Positions 9,114 through 18,733 of a stretch of 64,000 nt of DNA are shown here, one piece after another. The first letter of the stretch is position 1; every line of letters begins with the position of its first letter. The notes beneath the pieces were generated by a model that made no database searches, was not told the DNA's origin, and saw only the letters and a list, made by a program, of their open reading frames with translations. A program made the translations under genes and the position numbers. This DNA comes from an uncultured Alphaproteobacteria bacterium. GTDB lineage: Bacteria > Pseudomonadota > Alphaproteobacteria > HIMB59 > GCA-002718135. The stretch is from positions 62,001 through 126,000 of the forward strand of contig CACMQS010000004.1 in the NCBI GenBank assembly GCA_902615845.1. The letters run 5' to 3'.

Positions 9114-9859
9114 TAATGTTTACTCACTGCATCTTTCATAACTTTCATAAGTGCTTCAGGCCCTTCAATATCATTTTTATTCAATTGATGAACAACTTCA
9201 CCTCTGTCTAAAACAATAAATCTATCCGAGATATCATAGACATGATAAATATTATGACCAATAAATAAAACTGATCTTCCAGATTTTTTAACATTATCTA
9301 CGAAATCAAAAACTTTTTGAGTTTCAATGAGTGAAAGGGCTGTTGTTGGCTCATCCAATACAATTAACTCTGCATTATTATAAATTGCTCGTGCTATTGC
9401 TACTCCTTGTCTTTCACCACCCGATAAATTACCAACTGGTGATTCAGCATCAATCAGTTTAGAAGTAAAACCAATTTCTCTAATTAATTTGTTTGCTTCT
9501 CTTACTTGTTCTTTTTCTCTTATAAAACCAAATCTATGTTTTAATTCTTTTCCCATAAAAATATTCCACACTATCGATTGCTGTGGACATAAAGCTCTGT
9601 CTTGAAAAACAGTTTCTATTCCAGCCTCTCTAGCTTTTGAGGCATTCCAATTTTTAACTTCATTTCCTCTAATTATAATTTGTCCATCATCCGGAGCATG
9701 AACGCCAACTAAAGTTTTAATTAAGGTGGATTTACCAGCTCCATTATCTCCAATAAGTCCAACAACTTCTCCAACATCAACTTTTATTGATGCTTTTTTT
9801 AATGCTGTGATTCCACCAAAACTTTTGGAAACATTTTTAAGTTCTATTATTGCGCTCAT
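9113..9859 (-). CDS. Sugar ABC transporter ATP-binding protein (FrcA type, single ABC domain)
   Basis: The 248-residue ATPase has Walker A (GDNGAGKST, about residue 36), signature LSGGERQGVAIARA (about 144), Walker B (LIVLDEPTTAL, about 165) and the switch histidine (FIGHNIYHV). It contains one ABC domain only, like FrcA of rhizobia and unlike the double-domain RbsA. It should energise the adjacent permease and binding protein. It is the only sugar-importer ATPase in the window and belongs to the CUT2 class, so it is unlikely to serve the two CUT1 systems. Confidence 0.9.
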   Translation of the reverse strand: MSAIIELKNVSKSFGGITALKKASIKVDVGEVVGLIGDNGAGKSTLIKTLVGVHAPDDGQIIIRGNEVKNWNASKAREAGIETVFQDRALCPQQSIVWNIFMGKELKHRFGFIREKEQVREANKLIREIGFTSKLIDAESPVGNLSGGERQGVAIARAIYNNAELIVLDEPTTALSLIETQKVFDFVDNVKKSGRSVLFIGHNIYHVYDISDRFIVLDRGEVVHQLNKNDIEGPEALMKVMKDAVSKH

Positions 9860-9865
9860 ATATGT

Positions 9866-9892
9866 AGCTGATCTACTTACAGTAGATCAGCT
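9866..9892 (-). promoter_or_regulatory. Intercistronic perfect stem-loop after the binding-protein gene
   Basis: A perfect 12-base-pair inverted repeat (9866-9877 with 9881-9892, loop TAC) fills the 46-base gap between the binding-protein gene and the downstream ATPase gene. No U-run follows on the coding strand, so it probably protects the upstream message or reduces read-through instead of ending transcription. Confidence 0.75.
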
Positions 9893-9905
9893 CTGTTTGA
9901 AATAT

Positions 9906-10895
9906 TTATCTTAAACCTGCGTTAGCAAGTTCCATAACTGATTTGTAATTCTCAGTATGTACAAATCCCGCACCAGTATCTTGATTTAATGCTCCAGTTC
10001 CAAGAACTTTCATTTGACATAAAGCAAGTACAGGTAGATAGCCTTGTAAGAATGGTTGCTGATCAGAAGTTAAATGAACATAACCATTTTCAAAAGCTGT
10101 CATGATTTGTGGACTAGTATCAAAGCCAATTTGCAATAATTCTCCTGGACCGTATCCAGCAGCTTTAGCATATGCCTCAGCATTTCCTAGTTTTTGACCA
10201 CCATCATGTACAATAATTTTTGTATCAGGATTTGCAGCTAGTGCAGCTGAAAACACAGGGATTGCAAGATTTGGATCAGTTGCTTGTTCTGGAGTACCAT
10301 CTAGAACTACAACATTCATTCCATGTTCTTCAAAAATTATTCTAGCACCATCTTCTCTTTGTGCTCTTGAATAATCTCCAATTGGAACCATTACAATAGC
10401 AGTATCACCAGCTTTAAGATCAAACCTTCTAATTGCTTCTCTTGCCAATTCTTTACCTTGAGTTGCAAGATTTGCACCAACGTATCCACCTCCAAAAGCA
10501 GCTCTTACTGCAGGAACATCAACGTTTTGATACATCATTAAGATACCAGCTTCACTAGCCATTTTAGCTAGTGGCATAATTGCATCATCACCCGGGTGAC
10601 CCATCATACCGATACCATCAACGCCAGCACCAATAGCTTCTCTTAGTTGTTGTATCATTCTGTCTGACTGCCATTCTGAATAAAGAATTTCTGCATCAGC
10701 ACCAGTATCTCTAATAGCATTTTCAGCACCAGTTTGAACTATTCCAGCAAAACCATCGCCTTCAGCTCCACCAGCAAAGAAGTGAATTCTTACATCACTA
10801 CACCATCCATCACCTAAGTTTTTATCAATAGCATAAACTGAACCACTGAAAGAAAAAACGAAGAGTGTTGATAATAAAATTTTTAATATTTTCAT
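9906..10895 (-). CDS. Sugar ABC transporter substrate-binding protein (RbsB/FrcB type)
   Basis: The 329-residue protein has a clear signal peptide (MKILKILLSTLFVFSFSGSVYA, cleavage after residue 22) and a periplasmic-binding-protein type 1 (peripla_BP_4) body: RIHFFAGGAEGDGFAGIVQTG, the mid-protein GVDGIGMMGHPGDDAI and GFDTSPQIMTAFENGYVHLTSDQQPFLQGY near the C-terminus. It should deliver a mono- or disaccharide to the permease/ATPase pair. It is first in the minus-strand operon, with a strong GGGAGG Shine-Dalgarno just upstream of the ATG, and a stem-loop follows its stop. Confidence 0.9.
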   Translation of the reverse strand: MKILKILLSTLFVFSFSGSVYAIDKNLGDGWCSDVRIHFFAGGAEGDGFAGIVQTGAENAIRDTGADAEILYSEWQSDRMIQQLREAIGAGVDGIGMMGHPGDDAIMPLAKMASEAGILMMYQNVDVPAVRAAFGGGYVGANLATQGKELAREAIRRFDLKAGDTAIVMVPIGDYSRAQREDGARIIFEEHGMNVVVLDGTPEQATDPNLAIPVFSAALAANPDTKIIVHDGGQKLGNAEAYAKAAGYGPGELLQIGFDTSPQIMTAFENGYVHLTSDQQPFLQGYLPVLALCQMKVLGTGALNQDTGAGFVHTENYKSVMELANAGLR

Positions 10896-10957
10896 TATTC
10901 CTCCCTTGAATAAATATAATGTAAATGAACTTAAAAAATTAAATTAGTAATGTCAAC

Positions 10958-12394
10958 CTAGTAGAGTCTTTTACTAATCCTTTTAGTCTGTCCGTGACTA
11001 TACACCCCATCTACGCCACCATCTCTTCCATAACCTGATCTTTTGTAACCACCACCTGGAAGATTATTTCCATCAACAAACCAATCGTTTTGCCAAATTA
11101 TTCCAGCCTGAATTCTATCAGCAGTCCATTTTGCTTTTTGGTCATCTGAAGTAAATACTCCGGAAGCAAGACCGTATTTTGTTGAATTAGCTATACTTAT
11201 TGCTTCTTCTTCATCTTCAAAATCAAATATTGATGTTACAGGGCCAAATATTTCTTCTTGAGCTATTGTTGCATCAACTTTAACATTATCAAAAATAGTT
11301 GGTTGGTAAAAATTACCATCGTCTCTCTCAGCTTTATCCCCGCCTATTGTTAAAGTAGCACCTGATTGTACACCAGATTTTACATAATTTGAAACTCTTT
11401 GCATTTGATCAGTTGAGATTAAAGGTGTTACTTCCGTTCCATCTTCGTCACCTGCACCTATTTTTAATTTTTGCGTTTTTGCAACAAGCTTTGTCATATA
11501 CTCATCTTTAATTTTTGGATGAACTATAACTCTAGACATTGCCACACATATTTGACCTGCATTAGGTTTAAAAATTCCTTTAACTGTACTGTCTACAGCT
11601 TTATCAATGTCAGCATCGGGATAGATTATTGCTGCAGACTTTCCTCCTAATTCAAAATGAGTAGGTATAATTCTATCTGCTGTTTCTTTAAGAATTTCTG
11701 AAGCAACTTCAGGTGATCCAGTAAATACAATATAATCACTTCCTGGATGTTGGACTAATTTTCGACCAGTTGTTTCTCCATAACCGTGAAGAATATTTAT
11801 AATTCCTTTTGGAACACCAACATCCTCAAAAATTTGACCATAAAAATTAGACGATATAGGACAAAGTTCAGGTGGTTTTATTACGATGGTATTTCCCACT
11901 ATCCAATTCTGCGCAACCATTCCAGAAAATATAGAAACAGGATAATTCCAAGGTACAATTTGAAGAGCAACTCCAAAAGGTTCTAAAACAACATAGTTTA
12001 AAGTATCTTTACCAGATGGAATTAATTTATTTTCTATTTTGTCTGTTAATCCTGCATAAAAATCAAAGGTATCAGCAGCACCTTTGAATTCATCAATACA
12101 TTGTTTAATCGTTTTGCCATTTTCTTGGCTTAAAAGTTTACCACCTTCTTCTTTTCTTTCTCTTAATTTTTGAGCAATGGCTCTCATCATATTTGATTTA
12201 TCTTTTGCATCCATATCGACCAAAATTCTCTTATCGAATGCTTTTTTTGCAGCCTGAAAAGCTAAATCTATTTCTTCATCCAAAGCTTCATCAATATTAC
12301 CAACAATTTTTTGATTAGCCGGATTTAATACAGGAATATTTTTCTTTGAGAGTGAATCAATGAATCTACCATCAATAAAATTTCTTAACTCCAT
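10958..12394 (-). CDS. Aldehyde dehydrogenase (NAD(P)+-dependent, betaine-aldehyde-DH-like)
   Basis: The 478-residue protein has full length for the family. Catalytic glutamate is in FELGGKSAAI (about residue 249) and the catalytic cysteine in NAGQICVAMSRV (about 283). The cofactor stretch FTGSPEVASEI and the late EEIFGPVTSIFDFED are also present. Members oxidise aldehydes to acids; the substrate is not identifiable, though position next to the sugar operon suggests an aldehyde from sugar or osmolyte breakdown. It lies 62 bases upstream (in coordinate order, downstream) of the binding-protein gene and may have its own promoter. Confidence 0.9.
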   Translation of the reverse strand: MELRNFIDGRFIDSLSKKNIPVLNPANQKIVGNIDEALDEEIDLAFQAAKKAFDKRILVDMDAKDKSNMMRAIAQKLRERKEEGGKLLSQENGKTIKQCIDEFKGAADTFDFYAGLTDKIENKLIPSGKDTLNYVVLEPFGVALQIVPWNYPVSIFSGMVAQNWIVGNTIVIKPPELCPISSNFYGQIFEDVGVPKGIINILHGYGETTGRKLVQHPGSDYIVFTGSPEVASEILKETADRIIPTHFELGGKSAAIIYPDADIDKAVDSTVKGIFKPNAGQICVAMSRVIVHPKIKDEYMTKLVAKTQKLKIGAGDEDGTEVTPLISTDQMQRVSNYVKSGVQSGATLTIGGDKAERDDGNFYQPTIFDNVKVDATIAQEEIFGPVTSIFDFEDEEEAISIANSTKYGLASGVFTSDDQKAKWTADRIQAGIIWQNDWFVDGNNLPGGGYKRSGYGRDGGVDGVYSHGQTKRISKRLY

Positions 12395-12440
12395 ATAAAG
12401 ATATAGATAAAACTAAAGCTGAAGATGTGTCAAGTATAGT

Positions 12441-12488
12441 TTAATTATTCGGAACTTGAATAGGAATAAAATAGTCTGGAAAGTATTT
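12441..12488 (-). pseudogene. C-terminal remnant of a third fatty acid desaturase
   Basis: Read on the minus strand, these bases give KYFPDYFIPIQVPNN and a stop. The complete desaturase at 13732-14742 ends NPDYFIPVQLPNN and a stop, so 11 of 13 terminal residues match and the stop falls at the same place. A TAA lies immediately upstream in frame, so nothing longer survives. The codons differ at most synonymous sites, so this is an old paralogue and not a recent copy. Confidence 0.65.
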
Positions 12489-12542
12489 TTAATATTAAAC
12501 TTAAACATTTAATTAGTCCTAATTTTGTGGTAATTTTTAAAT

Positions 12543-13718
12543 ATGGAAGAATTAAATAAAATTTTCCAACATTATTTAGACCAAAAGACTTTTCCAGGAA
12601 TTCAGTGGTCTATTTATAAAGATGGAAAATATTTATCTGGTAAACTTGGTTATTCAAATATTGAAACTCTCAAAGAAATAGAAGACGATACTATTTACAG
12701 AATATTTTCAATGACTAAGCCTATAATAGCAATAGTCACAATGCAACTTGTAGAAAAAAAATTAATAAATTTGGATGACCCAATTGATAAATATTTAATC
12801 GAATTTCAAAATCTAAAAGTTATGAAAAATAACAAAGAATCAATAAGTGATATTGAAGACTTAAAAATAAAACCAACAATTAAAAATCTTTTACAACATA
12901 CTGCAGGCTTTAGTTACGGATTTCTTCCTGATGTGCTTGCTGCTGAGTATACGAAACAAAAATTATTTAATGAAAGATTATTATCTGATGAAATAAAATT
13001 ATTATCTAAATTTCCTTTGTACAGTCAGCCTATGACAGAATGGCGATATTCTGTTTGTATAGATGTTTTAGCAAGAATATTAGAAGTGGTTCTCAATAAG
13101 AAACTTCAAAATATTCTTAAAGATAATATTTTTGACCCTCTTGATATGCAAGATACTGGATTTTCTTTAGATAATAAAAAATCTCAGAGGTTGATGACAT
13201 TGTATCAATATGATTCACAAACTAAAAAGTTAATTGAAGAAAAAAATCCGCAAGATTATCCTATAAACAGTGAAAACTATGCGCGAGGAGGCCATGGTCT
13301 GTATTCTACAATAAAAGATTATAACAAATTTTGTAAAATGCTTTTAAACGGAAAATCAGATTCTGGAGTTCAAATAATTAGTGAAAAAACTTTAAATTTA
13401 ATTATTAAAAATACTTTACCAGAAAATCTTTTACCTATGAAAATAGAAGGTATAGATGGACTTTCAGAAGAAGGTGATAATGGTCTTGAACCATATGGTT
13501 GGGGTTTAGGTTTTAGGACAATGTTATTTCCAGAAAAAAATAAAAATATTGGAGAATTTGAAGAATTTGGATGGGCTGGAGCAGCTTCAACTTATTTTTT
13601 AGTAGATATAAAAAATAATTTATTTGCTACATTAATGACTCACGTTTTAAATGGTGATAGAAAACTAAATGTGGATTTTTATGAATTTATTTACAGCACT
13701 TTTTTGAGCTCTAAGTAA
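12543..13718 (+). CDS. Serine hydrolase of the beta-lactamase/EstB family
   Basis: The 391-residue protein resembles class C beta-lactamase-type hydrolases. The SxxK catalytic pair is in FSMTKP (about residue 57), the tyrosine-motif region is WRYSVCIDVLARILE (about 165) and the third box is near ARGGHGLYST. There is no signal peptide, which speaks against a periplasmic beta-lactamase; cytoplasmic esterases such as EstB fit better. It sits between a desaturase remnant and an intact desaturase, as if it had replaced part of a desaturase cluster. Substrate unknown. Confidence 0.8.
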   Translation: MEELNKIFQHYLDQKTFPGIQWSIYKDGKYLSGKLGYSNIETLKEIEDDTIYRIFSMTKPIIAIVTMQLVEKKLINLDDPIDKYLIEFQNLKVMKNNKESISDIEDLKIKPTIKNLLQHTAGFSYGFLPDVLAAEYTKQKLFNERLLSDEIKLLSKFPLYSQPMTEWRYSVCIDVLARILEVVLNKKLQNILKDNIFDPLDMQDTGFSLDNKKSQRLMTLYQYDSQTKKLIEEKNPQDYPINSENYARGGHGLYSTIKDYNKFCKMLLNGKSDSGVQIISEKTLNLIIKNTLPENLLPMKIEGIDGLSEEGDNGLEPYGWGLGFRTMLFPEKNKNIGEFEEFGWAGAASTYFLVDIKNNLFATLMTHVLNGDRKLNVDFYEFIYSTFLSSK

Positions 13719-13731
13719 ATGAAATTAATAT

Positions 13732-14742
13732 CTAATTGTTTGGTAGCTGAACTGGTATAAAATAATCAGGGTTTTTAGATTTTTTTATTACTGCAGGTAA
13801 AATTTCTTTATAAGCTTGGTATAGGGTTTGAGGTTCTGGCATTTGATCTTTTATTACTTCATATAATTTAGGAAGATTGTAGGAAGGCACCATTGGAAAC
13901 ATATGATGTTCAATATGGTATTCCATCTTCCAATAAATAAAACTAAAAATCGGATTAAGTCTAACTGATCTGGTTGATAGTCGGTGATCTTTGGCGCTTT
14001 CTTTTAGACCCATATGTTGTGTTACACCCCAGATACCATTAATGCCAAAGAACTTTGGTATTAAAAATAAAAATATTGGCAAAAAGGTAGAAAAGTAAAT
14101 TGAGACAGCTATTATTGTAATCCATAGAAGAACAAAAATTCTAGAGCTATTTATACAATCATTAATTTTATCTTCTGGAATGCAATCTTCCATCACGTCA
14201 GTCCTAATGCCTAAAGCATGCTTTATAATTTCAACATAAAGTGATTTGTGAATAGTGAAGAAACCAACTCCAGGAATAAAATTTAAAATAAAACTTAAAA
14301 ATGTATGTTTAGCAAAAATGCTACCATCAACTTCGTAATCATGAGGATCAACTGAAGCAGTATAGCTATGATGAAGAGAGTGACTCCACTTCCATCTAAC
14401 AGGTTCAAAATTATTCATAAAACTAGCAATGTTATAGAAGAATTTATTTAACCTTCTATTTCTGAAAGCAGTTCCATGACCGCACTCATGCCAAATAGCA
14501 TCAGCTCCACCCCACATCGTACAATAAGCAAGGTATACAGGTAAAAACCACAAGCTATGCCATGTATATGTCGATAATAAGCCTAGAACTCCTAATGATA
14601 GTGAATAAATTATTATATGTTTCCAGCCCTCAAAATCTGATCTTTTAGAAAGTTTTTTTAGAGTTTTTCTATCTATATTAGCCCTAAACCATTCGTCTGA
14701 AATATTGTTTATCCCTGTTTGAATTTTTTTAGTTTCTGACAT
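13732..14742 (-). CDS. Fatty acid desaturase
   Basis: The 336-residue membrane protein carries all three histidine boxes: HECGHGTAF (about residue 86), HHSYTAS (about 124) and HIEHHMFP (about 282), which hold the di-iron centre, with paired membrane helices between them. It is paralogous to the desaturase at the left edge and to the C-terminal remnant at 12441. The role is oxygen-dependent desaturation or hydroxylation of acyl chains or a carotenoid-like lipid; family alone does not fix the substrate. It is convergent with the serine hydrolase, 13 bases apart. Confidence 0.9.
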   Translation of the reverse strand: MSETKKIQTGINNISDEWFRANIDRKTLKKLSKRSDFEGWKHIIIYSLSLGVLGLLSTYTWHSLWFLPVYLAYCTMWGGADAIWHECGHGTAFRNRRLNKFFYNIASFMNNFEPVRWKWSHSLHHSYTASVDPHDYEVDGSIFAKHTFLSFILNFIPGVGFFTIHKSLYVEIIKHALGIRTDVMEDCIPEDKINDCINSSRIFVLLWITIIAVSIYFSTFLPIFLFLIPKFFGINGIWGVTQHMGLKESAKDHRLSTRSVRLNPIFSFIYWKMEYHIEHHMFPMVPSYNLPKLYEVIKDQMPEPQTLYQAYKEILPAVIKKSKNPDYFIPVQLPNN

Positions 14743-14859
14743 AATTACGATATAAATAATAAAAATTTGAGTTTTTTCCAGTAAAAATCTCTTATTTATT
14801 TTATAACAAATGATAAATATATAGGTTATTGAGACAGAAATTTTAATAAATCCTGCAAT

Positions 14860-16158
14860 ATGATGAATCTTACAATCGTTGGTACCGGTTACGTTGGTTT
14901 GGTAACAGGTGCATGTTTTGCTGAATTTGGTTACTCTGTAACATGTATCGATAAAGATAATGAGCGTCTCGAGAAGCTAATATCTGGTAAGTGCCCATTT
15001 TTTGAACCTGGAATGGATGAACTTTTAGATAAGCACATTAATAAAACAAAATTACTATCCTTTGCTTCTAGTGTAAAAAGTAATTTAGATAATACAGATA
15101 TTATATTTATAACTGTTGGCACACCTTCAAGAAGATTGGAGGGTGAAGCTGATCTAAGTTTTGTATGGCAAGTTGCAGAAGAAATTTCAGAAAACATAAA
15201 AAAATATTGTTTAGTTGTAACTAAATCCACAGTACCAGTTGGAACTACAAGAGAAATAAAAAAAATTATTTCCAATAAAGTTGATCAAAAATTTTTTGAT
15301 GTGGTTTCTAATCCTGAATTTTTGCGTGAGGGATCTGCAATTGATGATTTTATTAGACCGGATAGAGTTGTGATAGGATCAGATAATAAAAAATCTGAAA
15401 ATATAATGAAAGAACTTTATAGACCATTATTTCTCAAAGAAACTCCAATTGTGGCTACATCAATTGAAACTTCAGAAATAATTAAATATGCATCCAATAG
15501 TTTTTTAGCAACTAAGATAGCTTTTATCAATGAAGTTGCTGATTTATGTGAAGTAGTAGGAGCTGACGTTCAGCAAGTAGCACATGCAATGGGTATAGAT
15601 AAACGTATTGGTTCTAAATTTTTAAATGCTGGACCTGGATTTGGAGGGTCATGTTTTCCAAAAGATGTAAAAGCTTTCTATTCAACAGCTAAAAAGAAAA
15701 ATATTGATTTATCAATAATTAATGCAGTGAATAAATCTAATCAAGATCGTATAATTAAAATTTCCAATAAAATTACTTCAAAAATAAAAAATAATTCTAC
15801 AATTACTTTTCTTGGTTTAAGTTTTAAACCTAACACAGATGATGTGAGAGACTCCACATCAATGAAAATTGCATCAAATCTTTTTGATCAAGGATTTGAA
15901 GTACAGTGTTATGACCCTGAAGCAATGAATAGTGCAAAAAGAGAAAATACTAATCTCATTTTTTTTAATTCTGCATATGAAGCCTGTGAAGGATCTTCTG
16001 CAATAATAATTGGAACAGAATGGAATGAATTCAGAGCTTTAAATTTTAAAAAAATATCAAATTTGTTACAAGAAAAAATAATTTTTGATTTACGAAATAT
16101 TTATATTCCAGATGATTTAAAAAAAATGGGATTTGAATATTATGGAACAGGAAAATAA
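14860..16158 (+). CDS. ugd: UDP-glucose 6-dehydrogenase
   Basis: The 432-residue protein makes UDP-glucuronate from UDP-glucose with two NAD+ molecules, supplying uronic acid for surface polysaccharides or lipids. It has the N-terminal NAD motif (VGTGYVGLVTGACFAE, from residue 6), the catalytic cysteine in GFGGSCFPKD (about residue 265) and the C-terminal UDP-binding domain with GLSFKPNTDDVRDS. Its last 17 bases overlap the phosphomannomutase gene, so the two form an operon for nucleotide-sugar supply. Confidence 0.93.
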   Translation: MMNLTIVGTGYVGLVTGACFAEFGYSVTCIDKDNERLEKLISGKCPFFEPGMDELLDKHINKTKLLSFASSVKSNLDNTDIIFITVGTPSRRLEGEADLSFVWQVAEEISENIKKYCLVVTKSTVPVGTTREIKKIISNKVDQKFFDVVSNPEFLREGSAIDDFIRPDRVVIGSDNKKSENIMKELYRPLFLKETPIVATSIETSEIIKYASNSFLATKIAFINEVADLCEVVGADVQQVAHAMGIDKRIGSKFLNAGPGFGGSCFPKDVKAFYSTAKKKNIDLSIINAVNKSNQDRIIKISNKITSKIKNNSTITFLGLSFKPNTDDVRDSTSMKIASNLFDQGFEVQCYDPEAMNSAKRENTNLIFFNSAYEACEGSSAIIIGTEWNEFRALNFKKISNLLQEKIIFDLRNIYIPDDLKKMGFEYYGTGK

Positions 16159-17548
16159 ATTGAAAATTGAAAATTTTGATCAAGAGGTTTTGAGAGAGTA
16201 TGATATCCGAGGAGTGGTTGGTAACAATATCAATCAAAATACCGCCTATACTATTGGAAGAACATTTGCTTACACTGTTATCAATCGATTAAAATCTAAT
16301 ATAATTGCTACTGGTTTTGATGGAAGATTAACATCACCAGATTTACATAATGCACTTTGTGAAGGTTTAAAAGACTCAGGTGCTAAAGTTATTAATATTG
16401 GTATGGGGCCTACGCCAATGACTTACTTTGCTCATTACTATCTTAATGCAGATGCAGCTATTATGGTAACAGGCTCTCATAATCCTTCAGAATACAATGG
16501 CTTTAAAATGGTTTTAAATAAGCATTCTTTTTATGCCAAAGACATTCAAAGCCTTCAAAAATTAATTGATCAAAATGATTTAAAATTAAAAGATGGTGAG
16601 ATCATTAATCAAGATATTAAAAAAAATTATACCGATAGATTATTACAAAATATTAATCTCAATAAAAAAATAAAGATAGCTTGGGATATTGGTAATGGTG
16701 CGATGGGAGTTGTCATTAAGGAAGTTGCAAATAATTTAAATAATTCTGAAAACATATTAATTAATGAAGAAGTTGATGGAAATTTCCCTAATCATCATCC
16801 AGATCCAACCGTTCCAAAAAATATGGAGCAATTGATAAACTCAGTCAAAGATAACAAATGTGACATAGGTCTAGCTTTTGATGGAGATGGAGATCGTTTA
16901 GGTGTTGTAGACAACTTAGGGAATTTAGTTTGGGCAGATCAGTACATGCTACTACTATGCACAGAAATTGCCAACTTATACGATAACCCAAAAATAATTA
17001 TGGATGTTAAATGTAGTAAAGTTTTTTTTGATGAAGCAAAAAAACTTAATTGCGATCCTATTATGTCTAAAACTGGTCACTCTCCAATAAAAGAAAAAAT
17101 GAAAGAATTACAATCCCCTTTATCAGGAGAAATGAGTGGTCATGTATGTTATGCAGATGATTTTTATGGTTACGACGATGCTATGTACGTAGCATTACGA
17201 TTACTTAGAATACTATCTAATCAAGAAAAATCCTTGAATGAGTTAATTAATTTATATCCAAAAACTTATTCAACGCCTGAAACAAGGTTTGATGTAGATG
17301 AAACAAAAAAATTTTTAATTATTGAAGAAATAAAAGAAAGAATAAAAAATACAGAAGGTAAAATAATAGATATTGATGGTATAAGAGTTGAAAATGATGA
17401 TGGGTGGTTTCTAATGAGAGCTAGTAATACCCAAAACCAACTAACTTGTAGGGCAGAGTCTACTTCCCGTGAAGGCCTTAAATCTTTAATAGCAATTATC
17501 GAAAATCAGTTATCTTTAAGCGGTGTAAATTATAAGTTTACAGTCTAA
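16142..17548 (+). CDS. manB: Phosphomannomutase/phosphoglucomutase
   Basis: The 468-residue alpha-D-phosphohexomutase interconverts hexose 6- and 1-phosphates for nucleotide-sugar synthesis. The phosphoserine loop is TGSHNPSEYNGFK, the metal loop DGDGDRLGVVD, the sugar-binding loop GEMSGH, and the C-terminal phosphate site RASNTQNQLTCRAES. I take ATG 16142 as start; a TTG at 16133 in the same frame is less likely. It overlaps ugd by 17 bases and its 3' end overlaps the convergent dacA-like gene by 11 bases. Confidence 0.9.
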   Translation: MEQENKLKIENFDQEVLREYDIRGVVGNNINQNTAYTIGRTFAYTVINRLKSNIIATGFDGRLTSPDLHNALCEGLKDSGAKVINIGMGPTPMTYFAHYYLNADAAIMVTGSHNPSEYNGFKMVLNKHSFYAKDIQSLQKLIDQNDLKLKDGEIINQDIKKNYTDRLLQNINLNKKIKIAWDIGNGAMGVVIKEVANNLNNSENILINEEVDGNFPNHHPDPTVPKNMEQLINSVKDNKCDIGLAFDGDGDRLGVVDNLGNLVWADQYMLLLCTEIANLYDNPKIIMDVKCSKVFFDEAKKLNCDPIMSKTGHSPIKEKMKELQSPLSGEMSGHVCYADDFYGYDDAMYVALRLLRILSNQEKSLNELINLYPKTYSTPETRFDVDETKKFLIIEEIKERIKNTEGKIIDIDGIRVENDDGWFLMRASNTQNQLTCRAESTSREGLKSLIAIIENQLSLSGVNYKFTV

Positions 17549-18650
17549 CAAAACAATCACGATCATATTTTTTCAATCTTTTACAAGCTGTATACGCTTC
17601 TTTTTTAGAAAAATTTTCAAATCTAGATTCATAAAGTTGTTTACCACTAACTTTTATCAGCACTATATTCGATATTTTATCTTTTGTAGAAACTGGATAT
17701 TTGCTTTTAATTAATTTGATTTGTTTTTCTGCATTATTTCTATACTTAAATGTTCCAACAACAATGGAATAAGCATTTTTTTTCTTTTCAATTTTTTTCT
17801 TTGCAGTCTCGTCTTTTTTAACTATTTTTTTATTACTACTTTTTGTCTTAATATTTAATTCAGAAAATTCTTTATCCATTATTATTTTCAAAGATTTATT
17901 GCGTTGGCTTCCCGTATCACCCCCAAAAATAATTCCTATTAATCTCTTATCATCTCTTACTGCTGAAAAAGCTAACTGAAAACCAGATGCTTTTATATAT
18001 CCAGTTTTAATTCCATCAGCTCCATCGTAGCTTAACATTAATTTATTATGCGTTTTGTACGTCTTACCCTTATAAGTAAACTTTGTTTTACTAAACAATT
18101 TATACTCTTCTGGAAAATTTGAAATTAGTGCATGTGAAAGTTTTGCTATATCTCTTGCAGTTGTTAATTGCGCTCTATTGGGAAGACCTGACGCATTTTT
18201 AAATGTTGTATTATTCATACCTAAATTTTTTGCATAGCTTGTCATAAGTTTGGCAAACTCTTTTTCACTACCCGATATATTTTCAGAAACTACAGTTGCT
18301 ACATCATTTGCTGATTTAATTATAAGTGCATTAATTGCGTCTCTAACTTTTATACTTGATCCCGCTTCTAAATAAAGTTTACTTGGTGATCTTGAAGCGG
18401 CAATATTTGATACACTTAATTGACTATCATAAGTAAGCTTTCCTTTATTAATATAATCAAACACTATGTAGAGAGTCATTATTTTTGTTAAGGATGCTGG
18501 ATAATTTCTTGTATCGGCGTTCACTTCGAATAGTACTTCTTCTGTGTCAAAATCAATAACGATTGCTGCTTTTTTAGCAAAAAGATTTGATGGAAAACCT
18601 AATATAAAAAAACTATTTAAAATTATGATTAATAATAAATTTTTTTTCAT
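17538..18650 (-). CDS. D-alanyl-D-alanine carboxypeptidase (S11) with C-terminal SPOR domain
   Basis: The 370-residue protein has a signal peptide (MKKNLLLIIILNSFFILGFPSNLFA), then an S11 penicillin-binding-protein domain with the three active-site motifs SLTKIM (SxxK), SAND (SxN) and KTGY (KTG). A lysine-rich linker (about residues 268-292) leads to a SPOR-like domain of about 75 residues (YSIVVGTFKYRNNAEKQI onwards), which in other proteins binds denuded glycan at the septum. It trims peptidoglycan stem peptides in the periplasm. The end overlaps manB by 11 bases. Confidence 0.92.
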   Translation of the reverse strand: MKKNLLLIIILNSFFILGFPSNLFAKKAAIVIDFDTEEVLFEVNADTRNYPASLTKIMTLYIVFDYINKGKLTYDSQLSVSNIAASRSPSKLYLEAGSSIKVRDAINALIIKSANDVATVVSENISGSEKEFAKLMTSYAKNLGMNNTTFKNASGLPNRAQLTTARDIAKLSHALISNFPEEYKLFSKTKFTYKGKTYKTHNKLMLSYDGADGIKTGYIKASGFQLAFSAVRDDKRLIGIIFGGDTGSQRNKSLKIIMDKEFSELNIKTKSSNKKIVKKDETAKKKIEKKKNAYSIVVGTFKYRNNAEKQIKLIKSKYPVSTKDKISNIVLIKVSGKQLYESRFENFSKKEAYTACKRLKKYDRDCFVRL

Positions 18651-18733
18651 TTTTTCTTGATTAACATAAGATTTTCGATGCTTTCAAACAGAAAAATACT
18701 TTAAAATATTTTAAAACATATTATTTAATAAAT

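Noticed and set aside
9113..9859. The FrcA-type ATPase as the missing partner of the CUT1 transporters
   Set aside because: It is of the CUT2 class and lies in its own complete operon with a matching permease and binding protein.
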